Shown: positions 5,829-9,050 of the stretch, piece by piece
How the letters are laid out: every line of letters starts with the position of its first letter
Position numbering within the stretch: the first letter of the stretch is position 1
Assembly (NCBI GenBank): GCA_025925615.1
Contig: JAICLN010000161.1
Location: 1-9,050, forward strand
Direction: 5' to 3'
DNA: 9,050 bases
Origin: Actinomycetospora sp.
GTDB lineage: Bacteria; Actinomycetota; Actinomycetes; Mycobacteriales; Pseudonocardiaceae
Notes under the pieces: model-generated
Database searches by the model: none
What the model saw: the letters and a program-made list of their open reading frames with translations, nothing else
What the model was told of the DNA's origin: nothing
Made by a program: the position numbers and the translations under genes

Positions 5829-7183
5829 CCACTGGTCTGCAAGCGGACAGGGGAGCACGCCGATAGGGACGCTTCGCTTGCATCCGGGGGCACCTCCATC
5901 GGCACCGGCATCGGGGCCCGGCGCGCGAAGTCCGGGGCGTGCTCGGGCAGCGCGCCGATCCCCACCAGCCGCGCCGGCACCCACTGCAGGACCGGGAAGC
6001 GCTCGAGCATCCGGACCGGGAACGGGACCTCGGTGTCGGTCTGGCCGGCGACCGCCTCGGCGGAGAGCAGGGGCGCGACGACCCGGCGGTGCGCGAGGTC
6101 CTGCAGGGTCTGGGTGATCAGCGTCGGGACCGTGCGGCGGCGCTGCACCGACCGGGCCGCGCGCGCCACCGCCTCGGCGTCCCCGGTCCGCAGCGGGCCG
6201 GCCAGCGCGCGGCCCGCGGCCACCGCGTCCTGGATGGCGAGGTTGATGCCGACCCCGCCGACCGGCGACATCGCGTGCGCCGCGTCCCCGATGCAGAGCA
6301 GGCCCGGCGCCGACCACTGCCGCAGCCGGTCGAGGGTGACCTCGAGGAGCTTCACCTCGTCCCAGGACGCGATCGCGTCGAGCCGGCCCGCCATCCACGG
6401 GTTCATGCCGGCGACGAGGTCGCGCAGGCCCTGGACCGACCCGGAGCGCAGCCGCGCGTCGGTGCCCTTCCCGATGATCAGCGCGCACTGGTAGTAGTCG
6501 CCACGGTCGAGGAACACCATGAACCGCCCGCGCCCGACGCGGCCGAGGCCGCCCTCGGGGTCGCCCTCCTGCCGTGGGACCCGGAACCACTCGACGTCGA
6601 GCGGCACGTGGTAGCGGTACAGCGGCAGGCCCGACTCGCTCCGCAGCCGGGAGTCGCGACCGTCGCAGGCCACGACGAGGTCAGCGGCCAGCACGGACTC
6701 CGGCCCGAGAGCACCGTCGTCGGTACGCTCCGCCAGCCGCACCCCGGTCACCCGGCCGGCGTCGTCGCGCACGGTCCCGGTGACCTCGGTGCTCATCCGC
6801 AGCGTGAAGGTCGGCTCCTCCTCGGCCGCGGTGGCGAGCATGTCCAGCAGGTGCCACTGCGGGACCATCGCGACCATCGGGTGCGGCACGTTCAGCCGCG
6901 TCATGTCCGCGAAGTCGACGTCGCCGCTGTCGAGCCGGATGCGGGCCTTGGTCAGGGCGCGGTAGGGCAGCTGCGAGAACCGCGGCCACAGGCCCAGCTC
7001 GTCGAGCAGCGTCAGCGTCGAGGTGTGCACGGTGTCGCCGCGGAAGTCGCGCAGGAAGTCGCCGTGCTTCTCCAGCACCGTGACCTCGATCCCGGCCCGC
7101 GCCAGCAGCAGGCCGAGGATCATCCCGGCGGGCCCGCCCCCGACGACGCAGCAGGTCGTCCTCGACGTCGTCTCCTCGGCCAT
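5801..7183 (-). CDS. FAD-dependent aromatic-type monooxygenase (UbiH/PobA-like)
   Basis: A cytoplasmic flavoprotein hydroxylase of 460 residues that binds FAD and uses NAD(P)H and O2. Motifs: the Rossmann dinucleotide fingerprint VVGGGPAGMILGLLLARAG (13-31) ending in the acidic VLEK; the VACDGRDS motif (171-178) contacting both FAD and NAD(P)H; and CIGDAAHAMSPVGGVGINLA (297-316), the FAD ribityl GD motif. FLRDFRGDTVHTST and PQWHLLDML are typical of the actinobacterial subgroup. The start is ATG at 7183-7181, with an AGGG-rich site about eight bases upstream; longer readings to 7402 cross the TetR gene. The conserved protein appears to end near APDFARRAP (416-424). The tail after about residue 434 is read from inverted-repeat DNA (5801-5882) and is serine- and arginine-rich, so it looks acquired. 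Divergent from a TetR gene that probably controls it. Substrate unknown. Confidence 0.94.
   Translation of the reverse strand: MAEETTSRTTCCVVGGGPAGMILGLLLARAGIEVTVLEKHGDFLRDFRGDTVHTSTLTLLDELGLWPRFSQLPYRALTKARIRLDSGDVDFADMTRLNVPHPMVAMVPQWHLLDMLATAAEEEPTFTLRMSTEVTGTVRDDAGRVTGVRLAERTDDGALGPESVLAADLVVACDGRDSRLRSESGLPLYRYHVPLDVEWFRVPRQEGDPEGGLGRVGRGRFMVFLDRGDYYQCALIIGKGTDARLRSGSVQGLRDLVAGMNPWMAGRLDAIASWDEVKLLEVTLDRLRQWSAPGLLCIGDAAHAMSPVGGVGINLAIQDAVAAGRALAGPLRTGDAEAVARAARSVQRRRTVPTLITQTLQDLAHRRVVAPLLSAEAVAGQTDTEVPFPVRMLERFPVLQWVPARLVGIGALPEHAPDFARRAPMPVPMEVPPDASEASLSACSPVRLQTSGRKSTSSGR
5838..5882. repeat. 8-bp inverted repeat at the end of the monooxygenase coding region
   Basis: TGCAAGCG (5838-5845) and CGCTTGCA (5875-5882) are exact complements 29 bp apart. 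The outer arm coincides with where the monooxygenase loses family resemblance (residue about 434). It may mark the edge of inserted repeat DNA, or be a short chance repeat. Confidence 0.4.
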
Positions 7184-7292
7184 CACGACCGCCCTCCCTC
7201 GTTCCGCGAACGCTCTTTCATTATGGTGGACCGCGGGCGCGCACCGCGTCAAGGCGAACAACCGTTCACGATGGAGTCCGGGGAGGTCCGAT
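7184..7292. promoter_or_regulatory. Divergent promoter/operator region of monooxygenase and TetR regulator
   Basis: The 109 bp between the two starts carry CGTTC-CGC-GAACG (7200-7212) near the monooxygenase side and GAAC-AACC-GTTC (7256-7267) near the TetR side. Both are built from GAAC/GTTC half-sites. TetR regulators commonly repress a divergent enzyme gene and themselves through such palindromes, so these are candidate operators. AT-rich CATTATGG (7217-7224) in the middle is a possible -10 zone. A minus-strand TTGACG at 7252-7247 stands too far from it to count as a good -35. Confidence 0.5.
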
Positions 7293-7934
7293 ATGCCCCG
7301 CATCACCGACGAGCGCCGGGAGGCACGGCGCAGCGAGATCGTCGCGGCGGCCCGGCGCTGCTTCTCCCGGGACGGCTTCCACCAGACCTCGATGCCCGAC
7401 ATCGCCCGGGAGGCCGGGATGTCCGCCGGGGCGTTCTACCGGTACTTCCCGAGCAAGGAGGACGTGATCCTCGAGATCGCGGGCCAGGCCTTCGGGGTCA
7501 TGGCCGGCCGGATCGGGGCGGCCGGGGACGACGGCCGGCCTCCGGGGGTCGGTGACATCGTCGCCGCCGTGGTCGGCCCCATGGGCGGCGACACGATCAC
7601 ACTGCCCTCCGGGGAGGTCGTCCCGACGGCGGAGCTGGCGCGCTGCGGGGTGCAGGCCTGGGCGGAGCTGCTGCGCCACGAGTCCCTGCGCCGGCGCGCG
7701 TGCGCCGGGTTCGCCGCCGTCCGGACCGGCATGGCCGACGTCCTGCGCCAGGGCCAGGCGGGCGGGGCGGTGGACCCCGACCTCGATCCCGACGACGGGG
7801 CCCGGGTCGTCATGGCCCTGCTCCCCGGCTTCATCCTGCAGAAGGAGGCGTTCGGGCTCGACGACGTCGACGGCTTCGTCCGGGCCGTCCACCTGCTCCT
7901 GGACCGGGCACCGTCCGCCGGTGCGCCCGCCTGA
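7293..7934 (+). CDS. TetR/AcrR-family transcriptional regulator
   Basis: A 213-residue DNA-binding repressor typical in size for TetR. The N-terminal helix-turn-helix spans about residues 14-58: IVAAARRCFSRDGFHQTSM, then DIAREAGMSAGAFYRYF with the standard turn and YRYF recognition helix, then PSKEDVI. The remaining 150 or so residues form the variable all-helical ligand-binding and dimer domain. The start is ATG at 7293 with GGGGAGG six bases upstream. It is divergent from the FAD monooxygenase across 109 bp with GAAC/GTTC palindromes, the classic layout for local repression relieved by a substrate or product of the enzyme. The phosphatase gene begins 27 bp after its stop and may be co-transcribed. 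Family certain; effector unknown. Confidence 0.95.
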   Translation: MPRITDERREARRSEIVAAARRCFSRDGFHQTSMPDIAREAGMSAGAFYRYFPSKEDVILEIAGQAFGVMAGRIGAAGDDGRPPGVGDIVAAVVGPMGGDTITLPSGEVVPTAELARCGVQAWAELLRHESLRRRACAGFAAVRTGMADVLRQGQAGGAVDPDLDPDDGARVVMALLPGFILQKEAFGLDDVDGFVRAVHLLLDRAPSAGAPA

Positions 7935-7961
7935 TCCCTCCCGGTGCGAGGATCATGCTCC

Positions 7962-8747
7962 GTGAGGAACCCCCTGCGGCGTCTGCGCCGGCTGCGCCGC
8001 GAGGCCGGCAACGTCCGCGACGTCGCCGCGCACGTGCCTCCGGGCCCGCCGTGGACGAACATCCGCGACGTGGCCGGGCTCCCGACCGCCGACGGCCGCC
8101 GCACCCGGCCCGGCGTCCTGCTGCGCGGCGACGCCCCGTTCGCCGACGACGGGCCGGGCGCGCCGGGCTGGCCGGAGGGTCTGGCCTGGCCGCCCGGGGT
8201 GGCGATCGACCTGCGGGGCGAGACCGAGCTCGACCACCCCTACCCGCTCCCGGCGGAGCGGACCCGCTGGCTGCACCTCCCGCTGGTCGACGCGCTGGAC
8301 CCCGCGCTGCTCGCCCGCGGCCGGGGCGGCGAGCTCGGGGCCGGCGAGCTCTACCTCGGCCTGCTCGACGCCGCGGCGAGCTGGCTCCCGGCGATGCTCG
8401 ACGCCGCGGTCGACGGGCCGCACCCGGTCCTCGTCCACTGCGCCGCGGGCAAGGACCGCACCGGGGTGGCCGTCGCGCTCCTGCTGCGTCTCGCCGGGGT
8501 GACCCGCGCCGCCGTCGACGCGGACTTCTCCCGCACCAACGCCCGCCGCGTCGGGCTGCAGCGCCGTCTGGAACGGCACGGCGCGCTGCGTGCCGGGGTC
8601 GTCCCGGCCGGCGAGGTCGGGGTGTGCCGGGAGCACATCGTCCCGGTCCTCGACCGCCTCGACGGTGACGGCGCGGAGGCGGTCGCGGCCGCCGCGGGCG
8701 TCGCCGAGGAACGGGTGGAGCAGTGGCGTCAGGTCCTCCTGGCCTAG
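7962..8747 (+). CDS. Tyrosine-protein phosphatase family protein (PTP signature HCxxGxxRTG)
   Basis: A 261-residue cysteine-dependent phosphatase of the bacterial tyrosine/serine phosphatase family (Y_phosphatase3 type). The signature HCAAGKDRTG occupies 159-168: Cys160 is the nucleophile, Arg166 binds phosphate, and the AGKD form is characteristic of this bacterial group, some of which also hydrolyse phosphoinositides. Other hallmarks are NIRDVAGLPTADGRRTRPG near residue 30, the family's N-F-R-D entry motif with Ile for Phe, VLLRGDA and AIDLRGETEL. No signal peptide or membrane segment is seen; the N-terminus is strongly basic. The start is GTG at 7962 because GAGGA lies nine bases upstream; GTG at 7944 is in frame but lacks such a site. 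Probably co-transcribed with the TetR gene. Catalytic residues are intact; the physiological substrate is unknown. Confidence 0.93.
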   Translation: MRNPLRRLRRLRREAGNVRDVAAHVPPGPPWTNIRDVAGLPTADGRRTRPGVLLRGDAPFADDGPGAPGWPEGLAWPPGVAIDLRGETELDHPYPLPAERTRWLHLPLVDALDPALLARGRGGELGAGELYLGLLDAAASWLPAMLDAAVDGPHPVLVHCAAGKDRTGVAVALLLRLAGVTRAAVDADFSRTNARRVGLQRRLERHGALRAGVVPAGEVGVCREHIVPVLDRLDGDGAEAVAAAAGVAEERVEQWRQVLLA

Positions 8748-8878
8748 CCGCCGACCGTGACTGTGCCCGACCACAACGCGCGGGCGGCAAAGGCTGTCGC
8801 GCGGGACAGTGCCGCAGGTCGGGGACGTCGGGAGACTGGATGGGGACGGACGGTGAACGACCCCGATTGGTGGACACG

Positions 8879-9050
8879 ATGACGACGCCCGCGACCTGCC
8901 CCTGCTGCGGTGTCGTGGTCATGCCGGACGAGCTGACCTACGACTTCGCCGGTGAGACCGTGGCGTCGCTGACCCGCGAGATCACCTACCTGCGCGAGAC
9001 CGTGGCGCGGCTGCGCGCCGCGTCGCACGCCACCCACGCGGCGCCGGCGC
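8879..9050 (+). CDS. Unrecognised protein with CPCCG motif and coiled coil, N-terminal part (runs off right edge)
   Basis: At least 57 codons are visible and the frame is open to the window edge. The N-terminus has TCPCCG (residues 6-11), a compact cysteine cluster that could bind a metal or form a zinc-ribbon half. It is followed by about 25 residues with hydrophobic positions spaced as in a coiled coil (VASLTREITYLRETVARL). No family was recognised. The start is uncertain. ATG at 8879 begins GC-ending codon use but has only a weak GGTGG site five bases upstream. The in-frame ATG at 8840 has GGGAG five bases upstream, but the codons between (GGT, GAA, CGA, TTG) look non-coding. It lies about 130 bp after the phosphatase and probably has its own promoter. 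Confidence 0.6.
   Translation, partial: MTTPATCPCCGVVVMPDELTYDFAGETVASLTREITYLRETVARLRAASHATHAAPA

Noticed and set aside
5939..7555. A 538-codon plus-strand open frame opposite the FAD monooxygenase
   Set aside because: The minus-strand frame has all flavoprotein motifs. This frame has His/Arg/Gln-rich shadow composition and overlaps the TetR start.
1..9050. CRISPR arrays, rRNA, complete insertion sequences
   Set aside because: No regularly spaced direct repeats, no rRNA-like sequence and no transposase motifs were found on either strand.

Overview
The window is about 70-75% GC, uses codons ending in G or C, and carries families largely confined to Actinobacteria: an Scr1/WhiJ-type HTH regulator with a DUF397 partner, and a P450 close to mycobacterial CYP140. 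This points to a high-GC actinomycete, possibly a Pseudonocardiales genus; the genus is a guess. All assignments come from reading the translated sequence; no database search was made.

Left part (1-3105). A minus-strand pseudouridine synthase of the RluA superfamily runs off the left edge. Next, on the same strand, come a DUF397 protein (569-784) and an Scr1/WhiJ-type regulator (969-1844). A gene-free stretch of about 380 bp (1845-2221) follows. It contains a perfect 14-bp palindrome close to the regulator start and a run of stem-loop-capable inverted repeats. It leads into a plus-strand pair overlapping by ATGA: a small protein with two DnaJ-like CxxCxGxG motifs and a two-helix membrane protein. 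Neither of these has an obvious function. The regulator region looks less GC-rich than its neighbours. Together with the family content this suggests an accessory insertion, perhaps a remnant of an integrative or conjugative element, but no integrase, FtsK-like transfer protein or attachment repeat is visible.

Middle (3122-7183). A minus-strand isochorismate synthase is divergent from a plus-strand cytochrome P450 across 128 bp. The P450 converges with a minus-strand FAD-dependent monooxygenase. The P450/monooxygenase junction (5710-5885) is packed with inverted repeats, and the last 26 or so codons of the monooxygenase are read out of this repeat DNA. The three enzymes may share a pathway on isochorismate-derived or other aromatic substrates. 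The window has no menaquinone, salicylate or siderophore partner genes and no ferredoxin to confirm that.

Right part (7293-9050). A TetR regulator is divergent from the monooxygenase across 109 bp that hold two GAAC/GTTC inverted repeats, candidate operators. A tyrosine-phosphatase-family protein follows 27 bp after the TetR gene. At the right edge is the start of an unrecognised protein with a CPCCG motif and a predicted coiled coil.

The observations most worth a second look are the structured leader at 2001-2157, the regulator/DUF397/zinc/membrane module around it, and the repeat array that has apparently supplied the end of the monooxygenase.
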